Notes under the pieces: model-generated
What the model saw: only the letters and a program-made list of their open reading frames with translations
The model's database searches: none
Told to the model about the DNA's origin: nothing
Translations under genes and position numbers: made by a program
From: Watersipora subatra
Taxonomy: Eukaryota > Bryozoa > Gymnolaemata > Cheilostomatida > Watersiporidae
Assembly (NCBI RefSeq): GCF_963576615.1
Contig: NC_088708.1
Coordinates: 7,688,001 to 7,752,000, forward strand
Length of the DNA stretch: 64,000 nt
Reading direction: 5' to 3'
Shown: positions 40,101 to 49,998 of the stretch, in pieces
Layout: every line of letters starts with the position of its first letter
How positions within the stretch are numbered: position 1 is the first letter of the stretch

Positions 40101-42430
40101 GTTGAAACTTAAATATCTAAACAGATGGATGGTTTTAGAGTTCAGCTAAAGGTCACCCACAAACACACCTTTTCAGCAAAACTTTTATTTACAGACCTTT
40201 TGTCTTTTGCTTCTCTTTTGTATGTCTTAGAAACCTCTCATCCAATTGTTCGTCTATGTCATCCGATTCTGAAAAGTAAGGTAATTCTCACAATTCTAGA
40301 TAGAGTCGATAGTACTAACCCTGTAGCCAGTTTTGCTATGTAGAATCATGCAAAGCAAAAACCAATATGCATCAACAATATTAAAGTTTTATAAATGCTA
40401 AAATCACAAGTCAAATAGATGTTGTATTACAAATGATTAATGTTAGAGCCTTTAGCTTAAGCAGAGCTATATAGATCTTGTCCTGTAAAATTTTTTCAAC
40501 ACAAACGTATATTCGGTTGAAATAACAACAGGACTAAAACTGAGTTACTACTACCTGTGTTGTTACAGACAGGACTAACACGGAGATATTACTACCTGTG
40601 TTGTTACAGACTGGACTAGCACAGAGATACTACTACCTGCGTTATTACAGATAGGACTAACACAGAGATATTATTACCTGCGTTATTACAGACTGGACTA
40701 GCAGAGATATTACTACCTGCGTTGTTACAGACAGGACTAACACAGAGATACTATTACCTGCGTTGTTACAGACTGGACTAGCACAGAGATACTACTACCT
40801 GCGTTGTTACAGACAGGACTAGCAGTGAGTAAAAAGACTAGCAGGCAGAATAAGAAGTAATAATACAAACGAGAAGCTGCGCTGTTATAACCCAACTGGG
40901 AAATGTCTTGCAGAGGCTCAAGCCGGATCACTGAAGGAGTCGAGACAGCCATCAGTTTCCTCTCCCTCAGGGGACTTTGATTCTCCTGGACAAATGGAGG
41001 AATGAATTAAATGAACTAAGTAGAGTCTACATTAAAGGACTTCATGTGTAGACAGAGCTTATCAGAAATTTCATATATTATTGTATAACTATTATAAAAC
41101 ACTGCACAAACTAATCTAAGATGCAACAGTGATTGTATGTTCTCACCGCATCCGTGGGAAGTTTGTTTACAATTTGTTTTGTTGCCTAATCAAGAATGAA
41201 TGTTTTTATCACAGACTGAACAACCACGTTTTATTGAAATTGGAGACATCCCTGGCAATATGGAATGTGCTTTGTTGAACAATCACAGTTGTCAACTTGA
41301 CAGCCTCATCTAATTCTTACTCGAGAGCATTTCTCAAGTAAAACTTAGACGGGGCTGTCAAGTTGAAAACCCTGATTGGGTGCCAACCCACATTCAGTGT
41401 CAATAATGCATGGTTTGCTTAACATGTATAATCTGAGAATTGCCATGTTTGGTTGGCATAAACATTCCGGTGAAAGAATAAGTGAAAGAATCAACCAGAT
41501 ATAACTAGATCTTAGTAAAGATTAGATTTACTGAGTCATTCTTGGACTTGGAGCAACTTCGCTTCAGATTAAATTCGAATGCGGGCTTGATGTCCTCTTT
41601 TGTTAGAAGTCTCTTTCTCGTTCCATCATAGCCAGATCGAAAATAGAAACTCTCACTGTCATCTGCCTCAAGATCATCTACATGAACCTACAGCATCAAC
41701 TGTTTTACTTGAAGAGAACTAATGCAGCAAATTTACCATCTCTTGTACCTGGTATTTGATTACCGGCACAAACAAACTCAATAGATACAACATCAACAAC
41801 AAACAGCCAGCTTAGGGTCTACGTACCACTTTACAAACATAATTAATACGAGCAGCCAAAAAAACCTCTGAGCCAACACGATTTCTTTTGTCCATTATAA
41901 GCTCCCTCCGATCCAAATTTAAATTAGGCACATCCTTCTTTCTTAAAAATGGTGTGGAATAGACTTGCACACTTTTGGCAGACGCTGAACCTAAAAGACA
42001 CTCAAATATGTAGCAAGGCTTTTACAGCAGTCTATTCTAGACGTGCGAGCTGTACAATAACAAAACCAAGAATAACAAAATAGCAAATAAAACAACAAAA
42101 TAACAAATAGCAAAATAGCATTTGCTTGCTCTACAGTATCGCTACCTTTGCTAGAGAAAGTCTCAATACGCAAAACCCGTGCATCTTGAGATGAACTTTT
42201 CCTCTTATGAACAACGACAAAATCTCCAATACTGCATTTCCTGCTACCCACGTAGCATGACCTAAAATTAAAAAGTTGCAATATATTTTTCTGTGATGTT
42301 ACCTCATTGCGTGAATTGTTAACCCATGAATGTACATCATCAAGATGGAGAACACTTACCGAAAAAACTGACTTCCCGATGCAATGGCATCAAATATTGG
42401 GGACGGAATCTCAAGATTCATTTGAAAGGT
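19122..42430 (-). CDS. ORC1: Origin recognition complex subunit 1
   Basis: Exons read on the minus strand, 5' to 3': 42360-42430, 42146-42261, 41827-41990, 41532-41687, 40892-40985, 38789-39013, 37841-37913, 37424-37546, 37060-37176, 34279-34386, 33990-34090, 31254-31363, 31043-31160, tentative 29795-29823, 29628-29739, 29398-29519, 28943-29069, 27167-27381, 26846-27014, 23277-23381, 22559-22708, 20869-20988, 20633-20787, 20384-20534 and 19122-19259. Nearly all junctions keep phase, giving about 1050 residues (human about 860). A BAH domain ([33 protein letters not shown]) is followed by a charged linker rich in Ser/Thr-Pro, likely CDK sites. The AAA+ core follows: [17 protein letters not shown], Walker A GVPGTGKT, Walker B LLVDE|LDLL split by an intron, sensor-1 [31 protein letters not shown]. 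The protein ends in a winged-helix tail, [14 protein letters not shown]. In animals ORC1 is the ATPase of ORC, which loads MCM at origins. The exact start is unsettled: the first in-frame ATG in exon 1 is at 42421, and an upstream exon is possible. A junction near 31.4-34.0 kb does not fit in phase. Confidence 0.95.
21183..21254 (+). repeat. tRNA-like sequence (SINE head or tRNA pseudogene), intronic
   Basis: A 72-nt segment has box A-like GTGGCCTAATGG and box B-like GTGTTCAGTACCCC. A perfect 5-bp anticodon stem encloses CAAGCAA, which would place anticodon AGC (Ala). The acceptor arms pair at about six of seven positions, but the T arm is imperfect. It sits in an ORC1 intron on the opposite strand. 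Most likely it is a tRNA-derived SINE head or pseudogene; a working tRNA is unlikely. Confidence 0.45.
23533..24081. repeat. 42-bp minisatellite in an ORC1 AAA+ intron
   Basis: About 13 units of 39-42 bp carry a core TGTCCCCTGAAGCGAGGACT. Because 42 is a multiple of three, most units stay open in several frames on both strands (plus: [14 protein letters not shown]-like repeats). Shorter units that drop 3 bp keep a frame while others break it. It begins about 150 bp upstream (ORC1 sense) of the exon at 23277-23381. I read it as a noncoding minisatellite. Confidence 0.92.
26458..26550. repeat. Short degenerate tandem repeat
   Basis: Three or four imperfect copies of a unit containing GTTGAGTTCTCAGTCTA and GACCTACAGGTATG. 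Intronic in ORC1. Confidence 0.6.
27879..28798. mobile_element. Tigger/pogo-like non-autonomous DNA transposon
   Basis: The ends are CAGTCATACATCTACATACT on the left and, reverse complemented, CAGTCATACCTCGACATGCG on the right, each flanked by TA (27877-27878 and 28799-28800). Terminal inverted repeats starting CAGT with TA duplications are typical of the pogo/Tigger branch of Tc1-mariner. The element is about 920 bp and no transposase domain is recognisable. It lies in an ORC1 intron just upstream of the AAA+ exons. A different repeat may be nested near 28000-28140. Confidence 0.75.
29795..29823 (-). CDS. ORC1: Tentative 29-bp ORC1 microexon
   Basis: The neighbouring exons do not join in phase: 31043-31160 ends at phase 0 and 29628-29739 needs two leading bases. 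This 29-bp segment has a minus-strand acceptor (CATGTAG) and donor (AAG then GTAAAA). It starts in phase 0, ends in phase 2 and encodes PSTRWLKVV plus part of an Arg, so it repairs the frame exactly. The polypyrimidine tract is weak, so this is an inference from phase; unannotated alternatives are possible. Confidence 0.4.
30195..30990. repeat. 29-bp minisatellite with higher-order structure
   Basis: About 26-27 copies of a 29-bp unit with core ACTCAGACTATGATATTACA. Variant units recur in blocks: the ACTTACTCAG...TTACTCACCCAG pair appears near 30428, 30602 and 30834, spaced 174 bp (6 units) and 232 bp (8 units). This indicates duplication of multi-unit segments. It lies within an ORC1 intron. 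Confidence 0.95.
31873..33812. mobile_element. Composite non-autonomous DNA transposon in an ORC1 intron
   Basis: The left end reads AAAACCTCTATTTGAACGCC. The right end, reverse complemented, reads TAAAACGTTTATCTGAAAGC and continues into CGCTCTATTTTTCAACG, a motif shared with the related fragment at 55014-55148. Near both ends are blocks about CTCTATTTGA and a GAAAAATAGAGCGCCA motif. The element is interrupted by the Tigger-like insertion at 32851-33387. No transposase is seen. The exact ends are uncertain. Confidence 0.5.
32851..33387. mobile_element. Second Tigger-like MITE, nested
   Basis: It begins CAGTGGATCCTCAAGCTACG and ends GTCGTATGAAAGTACTG, with TA on both sides (32849-32850 and 33388-33389). 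Inner blocks such as CTTACGGTTTTTCTGCC and CGCCTTACGATCCC appear at opposite ends. At 537 bp it has no coding capacity. The short CAGT ends and TA duplications fit the pogo/Tigger group; family assignment needs a database search. Confidence 0.6.
34700..34965. repeat. Minisatellite, unit about 35-37 bp
   Basis: About seven diverged copies of a unit containing GGTACCTATTACCTTGG and TATTCCTGTGTTA. Noncoding, in an ORC1 intron upstream (ORC1 sense) of exon 34279-34386. Confidence 0.85.
35468..35761. repeat. Highly uniform 21-bp minisatellite, 14 copies
   Basis: Fourteen nearly identical 21-bp units (core GGGGCAGGTGACATATAG). The unit length is divisible by three and free of stops in several frames, so at least four frames are open across the array (plus GQVTYSL; minus frames with CPKLYVT, PQTICHL and APNYMSP). 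These are compositional by-products. The uniformity suggests recent expansion. It is in an ORC1 intron. Confidence 0.97.
36438..36860. mobile_element. Possible degraded DNA element with two short frames
   Basis: The left side reads GGTTCATACGATTTCGCCG. The right side, reverse complemented, reads GGTTCACACTATATATTCG then TCTCGGCGTTGATG, giving loosely matching inverted ends. Between them are CG-containing blocks unlike the AT-rich surroundings and two short plus-strand frames (36418-36645 and 36664-36852) without a recognisable domain. It is probably a transposon remnant; no target duplication was confirmed. Confidence 0.3.
39445..39716. repeat. Evolving minisatellite, 18-bp then about 26-bp units
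   Basis: The left half is about seven units of GTTAACATGGTGAGAACA (18 bp). The right half is about six units in which GGTTAACAGCTAACATGG replaces the simple junction (about 25-26 bp). The longer unit appears to be the 18-bp unit plus an inserted CAGCTAA-like segment that then spread. In an ORC1 intron. Confidence 0.9.
40545..40830. repeat. 41-bp minisatellite, about 7 copies
   Basis: Units carry GACTAGCACAGAGATACTAC and end in CTGCGTTGTTACAGA. Alternating units read GACAGGACTAAC and GACTGGACTAGC, suggesting duplication in pairs. It begins about 60 bp downstream (ORC1 sense) of the exon at 40892-40985. Confidence 0.92.
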
Positions 42431-43329
42431 CTATAACATAAACCATGACAAGACGCTAGCGGCTAGATAAATACATGTTTCAAATAGTAAACTAAATAAA
42501 CACAGTGCCAGAGCTTTCACAGATGCCTTTGGAGTTGTTAATATTGAGCAAACTTGAAGACATCACTGCACTTCCCGCAATCACTAGCTAAGCAGAGCCT
42601 CTGATTACAGGTGATGTAATTGATGGCTGAACCAAAATATAACTGTAGTATTCAGTCATTGCCCTGCCACAATTTATAGTAAGACATTTAATAACTCGCA
42701 ATCTGTTCCAAACCAAAATTTACATTTCAGCTGCTGATGCATAGTTACTTTATTCAACAGTTTGAGGTTTTTGGACTTTTTAGACTACATGATTAACAAT
42801 TACAAGAATGAAATTTTGCATTGTTCGAAGTGGTTTAAATCAGCATTCTATCAAGTATTTATTTCTCTTCTAAAACATATGCGTGGTCTGCACAACTGCA
42901 AATACATGTACTTATAATTAGTAAAACTACATATGAGCAGACCTCAACAAGTACATTTTTTAGAAAAAGGGATAGCGGTTATTCTTGAACTAAAGCTTAC
43001 TAAGAAATCTACTTTGTTAATGACTAATTTTCTAACACAGTATTTTCTCAACATCAACTTATGGAGTCTGAAGAACAGTGCCTCAAATTCATTGCTCATA
43101 ATATGCAGTTAAAGCAAATTTCACAGCTGGCTTGATGTGGACAGATGGCTGTTATGAGTATCCCATTGGCAGAGGGCATGGCCAAGATTATGTAGGCATT
43201 TTGTATGTATGAAGAGTGTGAGGAAGGCTGTGCAGCTGGCAGCAAATAAGATAGTTGTAGCCTTAGCAAAGAAAAATTTATTTGCTTTTGGAGTGTCAGC
43301 TGAGAGTTATGCAAACAAACCGTGCTTAC

Positions 43330-43432
43330 CAGCTGATTCACTGTAGAGGTTGTCGGAGATTGGCTCCTAAACTTGCCATTATAACCAATATAATAAATAG
43401 CACAATTTCTTATTGACAAACTTTTCAACCAT
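43330..43432 (-). CDS. ORC1: Tentative upstream ORC1 exon
   Basis: A frame reading YYIGYNGKFRSQSP ends at a good donor (CAGCTG then GTAAGC) in phase 0, which matches the phase-0 start of exon 42360-42430. Human ORC1 has a similarly placed segment before its BAH domain. No in-frame ATG is present and an upstream stop lies near 43432. It would need a still earlier exon, or the segment is untranslated. The left limit of the exon is not defined. Confidence 0.35.
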
Positions 43433-43512
43433 TAAAAGCCTGTGTGATTACATTTGCTTCATCTTCTGATTACTTGCATTGAAATTGCTACTATGAGGTA
43501 CTCTTCTAGGAT

Positions 43513-43719
43513 TCACAACAACAGCACAAGTGAATATAGCATTATTATCGTCCGAGCTACCACGTCAGAGCTAACATCACTTTTCTCTGTATATCCGAAG
43601 TCTTCAGAGTTTACCTCACCATCATCTGAATTATTATCATACTGATCAGTCAAAAGATCACTAACGACCGCGGGGATAAAATAAAATTGTATTTTTTCGT
43701 TTTGAATGTCGAGCCGCAT
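43513..43719 (-). other. Short acidic open frame upstream of ORC1
   Basis: A 68-codon frame starts with a true ATG at 43719 and contains an acidic stretch (DNNSDDGEVNSEDFGY). A possible donor (GAG then GTAAAC) lies within it. Acidic starts like this occur in piggyBac-type transposases and also in many unrelated proteins. It could be a 5' exon of ORC1 or transposon debris next to the foldback at 44024; I cannot decide. Confidence 0.2.
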
Positions 43720-44023
43720 GTTGATTGTTTTTTACAATGTACATTTTTTGATGGTATCGTGATTTCATATTTCTATAGCTTGTAGCAAAAAACAACGCCC
43801 CTCATATAATCGTTTCGTATCATAATTCATAGATTAAAATCTTGCCGATGATGTTTAGGATTCAATAACGTTCATACCTTTGCTTAATGTTACTAGGCCA
43901 CAGCTTTATAAACGTTTACCCAAATTGACAAAAATGTTGTTACCCTATGGATCCGATAAACAACACATTGGTTGTTTTTTTGGCGAAAGTGTTTAATAGA
44001 AACTTACACAATTTTTTGTAGAA

Positions 44024-44412
44024 TTTATCAGAAAGTATCGATATTTTTTATCATTTGCGATTGTATTTGATGTTTGAGGTGATCTGATTACCAGGATGTT
44101 TATAGACTAAAATCGCTAGAACTTGATCAAGATTAAGCGCTCAAAAGAAAAATACTTGCAAAATGATGTCACTAGTTGTTATGGTTGCGATAGTTGATAT
44201 CAGCTATTGCATTCAAGTTGCAGCGTTACACGTCTCTATTTTATCGGTCTCTTTGTAACTATAGACGTCATAATTGCACTTTCGCCTGATTTGAGTGTTT
44301 TATCGCGATCAAGTTTTGTCAATTTTAATCTTGAAGCATCCTGGCAATTAGATCACCTCAAACACCAAAAACAATCGCAAACGATAGAAAAATACCTATA
44401 CTTTCTGATAAA
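44024..44412. mobile_element. Foldback element, arms about 120 bp
   Basis: The segment at 44024-44145 matches the reverse complement of 44288-44412. Shared blocks include TTTGCGATTG, GTGTTTGAGGTGATCT and CTTGATC. A related sequence lies at about 57880-58025 inside the Tigger-like element at 57097-58225, so this is a repeated family and not a chance hairpin. It is noncoding. Confidence 0.7.
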
Positions 44413-45529
44413 ATCTACAAACAATTTGGGTAAGTTCTTCTTTAAACCAAAAACACAATCATCCCTACTTTTGCTAGTCCATTTAATAATAGTTCATTAG
44501 GTAGATAATAATAAAATAGTTTGACATTTTTAATCTTAGTCTTAATCCAAAGCTAACTGCGAGATACTTGGACGCCAAAAAAACAACTAAAGAAACTGGG
44601 GACTCTTATTGATGACCAAGTCTCTAAAAAGGGTATTACAGATAGAGAAAAACTTTATAATGAAATGAAAATGTACCCATCAGCTTATAACATCAAAAAG
44701 TACAAAAATCTGAAAAAAAAGTCGAAAAAGCAAAAAAGTTACCTCAATCAAAGATTATACAAACCATTTATAAATGGCAATTGTACAGTATTTTACAGTT
44801 ATTTTCACCAATGCAATGGTGATGGCCTAAATGCTATTCCACATTTGAAGCATGATAATCAAACGCTAACTAAATCGAAAACCCCGGCGAATTGTTTTAG
44901 TGCATTGTTAATGTTTTTGCAGTAGATAATGAAACACATTGCCATCAGTTTGATACAGCTAAAGTTTCAGATGAAACTACATTAAATATTGATAACGCAA
45001 AAGTTCTACAGTTGCCCACTAACTTAGACACTAACAAGTCTTGTGGACCTGACAACGTAACTGGTATTATTTTGAAAACCTTTTCTTTGGTGGTGTTTAA
45101 GACCCTTGCCTCAAATTTACATACTCTCTAGAAATAGTAAAACTTCCAAAAGTCAAACCAAACACAAGAAGCCGAATGAACAGCAACCAATAATTACAGA
45201 CCTATTTCCCTAGTATTGTTTGCAAACTGCTGAAATATATAATACCTTCACATATGCATAGCATTTTAATGGTAATATTTTTTTGACAACCAACATAGTT
45301 TCCAGCCTCATAGGTCTTGCAAAACTAGTGGTCACCTTTTACTCTTATACGATCAAAGAAGCGCATAACTGATATCATATTAAATTTTTCTAAACCATTT
45401 GACACTGTCACCCATCACAAACTTATTTTTTAACTTTCAAACATTGGAATTAACACTGTCTTGCTTTCTTGGATATCAGATCTTAGTATATCTACATGTA
45501 TATATCTTACCTATATCAACATATATATT

Positions 45530-45700
45530 TCTTGAAGTATGTTTTATCTCGTGTCTGTCTGCATTCCGGCTATAGCTATTAAAATCTTGGAATAAAGAAT
45601 CCGTACCGAAGATTTGATTACCCCCCGTTCACCAGTCCGATGCCCTACCCAATAGGCCACAGAGATTGAGTTCTTCGCTTACTGATTTAAGTCGTTATGT
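45530..45700 (-). mobile_element. tRNA-derived SINE, copy A
   Basis: Read on the minus strand it has a tRNA-like head (TGGCCTATTGGGTAGGGCAT as box A; GGTAATCAAATCTTC as box B), then the body TTTATTCCAAGATTTTAATA and GCTATAGCCGGAATGCAGAC. The same body occurs in copies at 45890-46100 and 63435-63620, whose heads differ. It is inserted in the LINE fragment. Confidence 0.65.
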
Positions 45701-45837
45701 GAGAGCACATACCCAACGGCTTTGCATACCACGCAGGGTGATTGCGTCAGTAAGTGATTGTCATTAGTTAGCTTACTAAAATTTTCCATTTAGTAAGCTC
45801 TCATCACTTGTCATTGATTATAAGCTGATTTCTAATA

Positions 45838-45862
45838 CCCGGGCAACGCCGGGTAGTACAGG
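45838..45862. repeat. Short GC-rich palindrome
   Basis: TACCCGGGCAACGCCGGGTA is a compact inverted repeat between two SINE copies. A similar, less regular motif (CTACCCGTGTAATGCCCGG) is at about 55293-55312. It may be the terminal hairpin of an unidentified repeat. Confidence 0.4.
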
Positions 45863-45889
45863 TAGTCTTAGTATATACTAAGATATCTA

Positions 45890-46100
45890 TATATATATTT
45901 CTCAAAGGTGATCATGTGTGTATCTGTCAATGTGCGTGTCCAGCTGTAGCTATCAAAATCTCGGAATTGAAATTCTGCATTCTGATGGATTTGATCTCAC
46001 AGAGATTGTTCCCCCAAATTCAAAATTCAGGCGCTCTACCACTGAGCCATACAAAGCGTATTGATCTAAGTCGTTATCATATACCGTATAGCGTATGCAC
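45890..46100 (-). mobile_element. tRNA-derived SINE, copy B
   Basis: The minus-strand head reads TGGCTCAGTGGTAGAGCGCC (box A) and GAGATCAAATCC (box B), followed by the shared body (AATTCCGAGATTTTGATAGC, GGACACGCAC). The head differs from copy A while the body is clearly related. It has no coding capacity. Confidence 0.65.
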
Positions 46101-47230
46101 ACGCTAATTATTTTAGCATCGCGCCCACACGTTTCGATGCCACTATTAAGAAATATTTTGGAACCCAAGTATATGCTTCTTCATTTTTCATTCGTTAGGG
46201 CTAATTTGTTCCGCCCTACGATATCAACAATAATTTATCTCGAACTTAAAATTTGATGATTTGTGTACTGATCCCACGACCAAACGAGCGGAGCGAAGTT
46301 TGAGTTTTTATGATAAATGCATGTGCACACAACTTACGAAAATTATTCATCAACAACGTCGCAAACCCTTTTTTCGAAATCTCATCAACAAATTTAACCA
46401 TCGTTTTGTAAAGTCGTTAAAATATAATAACGATACAAAACACATATAAGCCACGTCAAGCCTACAACATCTAACTAAAGAATTCTACTTTTGTAGAATT
46501 CTGACCTTTCGTAACTACTTTTTCAACAACCAGCAGTACCCTTTCTTTTTCCCCCCATTATTACTTTGGTCGTGGGCTGTATGACAGGGGAATTTCTAGT
46601 AATTATACATAAATGACCTTTCGACTTCTCTTCAATTAACAATTGTCTTTTTAATTATTCAATTATCATGTTGCTTGTTTGCAGATGATGCTATTTTATA
46701 TCATACTAGTGACAAGAACGCTAGTATAAAACAAGATCTATCTTCATTAAAAGCCTGGGTTAATAAATGGCAAAAGAAATTTAAAACTGATTAGTGCACC
46801 TTTCTACAAGTCGGTAAACATATCAATCACTATCTTGGATACATTTTTTATGGTAGGGCACTTACTAATGTGTCTTCCCATTCTTATCTAAGTATGCTAT
46901 TACAGTCAAATCTAAAATGGAATTTCAGTACTTAGACAAAATGGAATGGACACTCAGACAAAATAGCAACGAAAGTTACACAAAAGCCAACCATGATTAG
47001 AAGAGTTTTAAAATCAGCTGACACCCCTATTCAAATTAAATATTTATCTTTGGCCAGACCTTTGCTTCAGTATGCTTCTCACATGTGGGATCCTTATGAA
47101 AAATCAATAAACAACTTAAAAGCTACATAACAAAGCATTAGCTGTATTTTCAAAATCAAGAGACCGATTAGCTTTAAAAAACTTAAAAAAAATATTGGTA
47201 TTGAGACGTTGAGAGAGAAGGCGAAGGAGA

Positions 47231-48299
47231 GAGAAGGAAAACATAGACTATTTATTAGGCGTTGAGGGAGCTATTTATGAGGGGATTGAGCCACCATACC
47301 AGTGTGATAGCATAGGTTATAAAACTCTTCAGAGAGCAAAAACCTATACACTATATATAAAAACCAAGCTGTGTTAACAGTCTTTTTGGCCTCGTACACT
47401 AACGAAGCTTGAAAGTATTTAATATATGCACATAAAGTTAGAGACAACACAAACCAACACATCTAAAACAAGTTCTTACTTGGGTCCACTTTTCTTAATT
47501 ACTAAGATATTATGTTTCCACACGCTTTTACAAACTCGGTAAGTGCAGTCTTTGTGGGAAAACCCAATAATGAACTAGAAAGTCATAGAAGTTTTTTAAC
47601 TTCTATGTTGAAAATATTCATGGCTATATCGAGACAAGGGACATTTCCCGCGTTGAAGTCATCACAAACATAATGAATTTCCCTTGACTTGGAAAAATTC
47701 CCGATCGAAACGCCATCACGAAGTTTTTACTCTATATTGTTCGCGAAGACGCATTGTAAAAGGTCTAATCGGTCAAGTTGATATATCACGGTTTAGTGTT
47801 GCATTACAATTTACTTGTAATCGCTAGAATGGGCCTTGTTCTATCTATCGTTTGAGAAATATCAACTCGCAGTGGTTCAAAGACACAGATTTGCGCAGGA
47901 TCTTAAACTATGCCCATTCAACTGGCTATGCACGAAATTGCTGTCTACCGAAAAGTTAAATTCGTCTGGGCGCAGTTTGTTTTTATTATTCTTTTGGGTT
48001 TGCCAAAAAGTTTGAACTTTATATGTATATGAGGTTACATGAACTTATATGTATATGAGCAGTAAAATAAATCACTATTTTAGCTTCTTTGATTTCTTGA
48101 ACTGTAATACATACCGGTATTGCCTTTCGCCTATAGTTATTCCTAAAAGAGTGTATGTTTCTCTTCTCTTCTTCTATCGGACACACTAGAGCAGGAACAA
48201 GTGGTCTGCCTCATAGATTAAAGTCATTAGCCAGTATTTATCAGTAGTGTTTTACTATGTCACGACTATATGTTATAGCAGCATGTTAGAAGCATCGGT
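47231..48299. other. Gene-poor spacer
   Basis: AT-rich DNA between two LINE fragments. It includes short inverted stretches (AGTTTTTTAACTTCTATG near 47588) but no supported gene, RNA or family-level repeat. Confidence 0.5.
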
Positions 48300-49395
48300 A
48301 TGTTACGAAAGCAGTTAGCAAGCAATCTTTAATTTACGTTCTCTGACAGTTCGTGGTAAGAAGCTGTTATGGTACACTGATTTTTTGGCGAATATTGTAG
48401 GAGGTTCTCCCTTTGCTGCAGCCCTAGTTGTCGCCATTTCAGTAGGATGGTCTTGTATAAGCTCATCAAATGAGCTTGACAAAGCTTTATGGTTTTCTTC
48501 ATTAGACAAAATGCGGTATAAGAGAGTATGTCTTATTTTCATGCCTCTATCTGCAAGTGTGTCAATCTCAAGCTTTTTCGAGCAGCAGTAATGCTTTCTC
48601 TTCCCTTGATGTTAGAAATATATCTTTTGGCTTTGTTCTGCACCATCTCAATATCTTGAACTAACTTGTTGATGGGCGTGTCTCAAACTGAGCTGGCATA
48701 CTCAACATGGGGTCTACAAAGGCTTGTATACGCTAGAAGTCTGGCTTTCTCTGGAGCATGGTGGACTGTACGTTTGATCATGCCAAGTTGACGATTTGCT
48801 TTGGATATTTTATCCTGTATATGCGAGTTAAATTTTAGGTCTTATTGTTGTATCACGCCAAGATATTTAGTTTCAGCAGCAATCTCAAGAGGATTGTTGT
48901 CCAGATAGTAGTCTGGCGGAGGAGATGCCACAGTAAGGTTAAATACCATTATCGAGCATTTGCTTACATTAAATGACATACACCATTTGGATGACCAGGC
49001 TTTTAAGGCGTCTATGTTGCGTTGGAACTTTGTTTTATCGCTGGCAGTATTGACTGACTGGTATATTAGAGTATCGTCAGCAAACAGACTGGTATTACAG
49101 TTGACAATATCTGGCAGGTTGTTTATGTTTACGAGAAACAAAACTGGGCCAAGCACAAATCCTTGGGGTATTCCTGATGTGACGGGTAGTTCATCGGATT
49201 GTTGACCTTTAATTAAGACCTTTTGGTTTAGAAAAAAGTCATGGACCCACATAATTATTTGTTGACTGATGTCTGGGATTTTGGCTAGTTTACGCATGAG
49301 TAGTTCGTGTGGCATCTTATCGAACGAAGGCTTTAGTAAAATCTAGAACCAGTGCAGGGACAGTACTCCCTTCATGTTAAACCATTAGTTCGATA
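48300..49395 (-). pseudogene. 5'-truncated LINE reverse transcriptase (CR1/Jockey-like)
   Basis: On the minus strand: VLDFTKAF then, after a one-base shift, DKMPHELLMRKL; GIPQGFVLGPVLFLVNINN; LFADDTLIYQ; KCSIMVFN; a TKYLGV block; HIQDKISKANRQLGMIKRT; and a C-terminal segment with NSFLPRTVRE. These are the thumb and tail blocks of a Jockey/CR1-type LINE ORF2. A frameshift near 49322 and stops near 48842, 48690 and 48543 show it is inactive. The endonuclease is missing and the 5' end abuts the gag-like ORF. Confidence 0.85.
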
Positions 49396-49459
49396 TATGG
49401 CCACTCTTGTCGGTCTGTCCTACAGTAAATACACAGTAATCCAATTTTAGTTAATTTTG

Positions 49460-49897
49460 TTAAATTTGAAACAATATAAGCGGATGCCCAGTTTCTCCAA
49501 ATGGGTGAATTTTATCTTTAGTTCGCAGTTTTAGAGTTTTTAATAATGCACTCGCTGTTTCAGCTGTTATATCGTATTGAGAGCGAAGTTTTCTATAGAC
49601 ATCTGCGCAGGAATCTCCTTGAACCCCACAACTGGCGGCTCCCCGGAGAGAAAATTGTAGGCGAGGTCTGTTTTCCTCCTCTGACCAGCCATTGTGTTTG
49701 GCAATTGCTTCATAATTTTCTATAAACTGATCCACATTTCCCATATCATCAAACACTGGTGCAGGAATGGGTTGGTGAGTTACCGTCTTGTTAACCTTCA
49801 CTACTTGCATTACTTCTTTGGGGTCAGTGCCACTGTCATCCGAGTCAGAATTGACAAGCAGTTGTGCTTTCGTCAATCTTTTCTGTCGCTTAGTCAT
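49460..49897 (-). pseudogene. Gag-like ORF of a Ty3/Gypsy-type retroelement
   Basis: A 145-codon frame starts at a true ATG (49897). It has a charged N-terminus with an acidic serine stretch (NSDSDDSGTDP), then a capsid-like segment (VDQFIENYEAIAKHNGWSEE, FSLRGAASCGVQGDS, YRKLRSQYD). That pattern resembles the capsid part of gypsy-like Gag. No zinc knuckle, protease or integrase follows; a truncated LINE adjoins its 3' side. About 100 bp upstream is a primer-binding-site-like motif. It looks like a truncated retroelement. Confidence 0.55.
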
Positions 49898-49998
49898 ATT
49901 TGTACTTAATGGCGTTACGATTTTCTGTGTTTAGAGGGCTTTTTGGCGCCTAGTGTTAGGTTTGCCCATAATGGTTAGTCACGATTGCTCTATGAAAT

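Larger units (their letters stand above)
44555..47230 (+). pseudogene. Degraded non-LTR (CR1/Jockey-like) retrotransposon ORF2
   Basis: Plus-strand pieces in shifting frames read KLYNEMKMYPSAYN, NKSCGPDNVTGIILK (usual KSxGPDxI), YRPISLV, a HSFQPHRSC-like piece and PFDTVTHHKL. After a gap they resume with LFADDAILYH (the F/LADD catalytic box), SLKAWVNKWQKKF and PLLQYASHMWDPY. The order matches a LINE reverse transcriptase and its 3' part. Frameshifts and stops show it is dead. Two SINEs and other sequence (about 45480-46600) interrupt it. Confidence 0.8.

Noticed and set aside
43096-43428. 110-residue protein starting at 43428
   Set aside because: The start codon there is TTG, not ATG, and only the first part (to 43330) fits an exon; the rest runs into intron sequence past a good donor.
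48300-49395. Active reverse transcriptase
   Set aside because: A frameshift near 49322, several stops and loss of the 5' part show it is dead.
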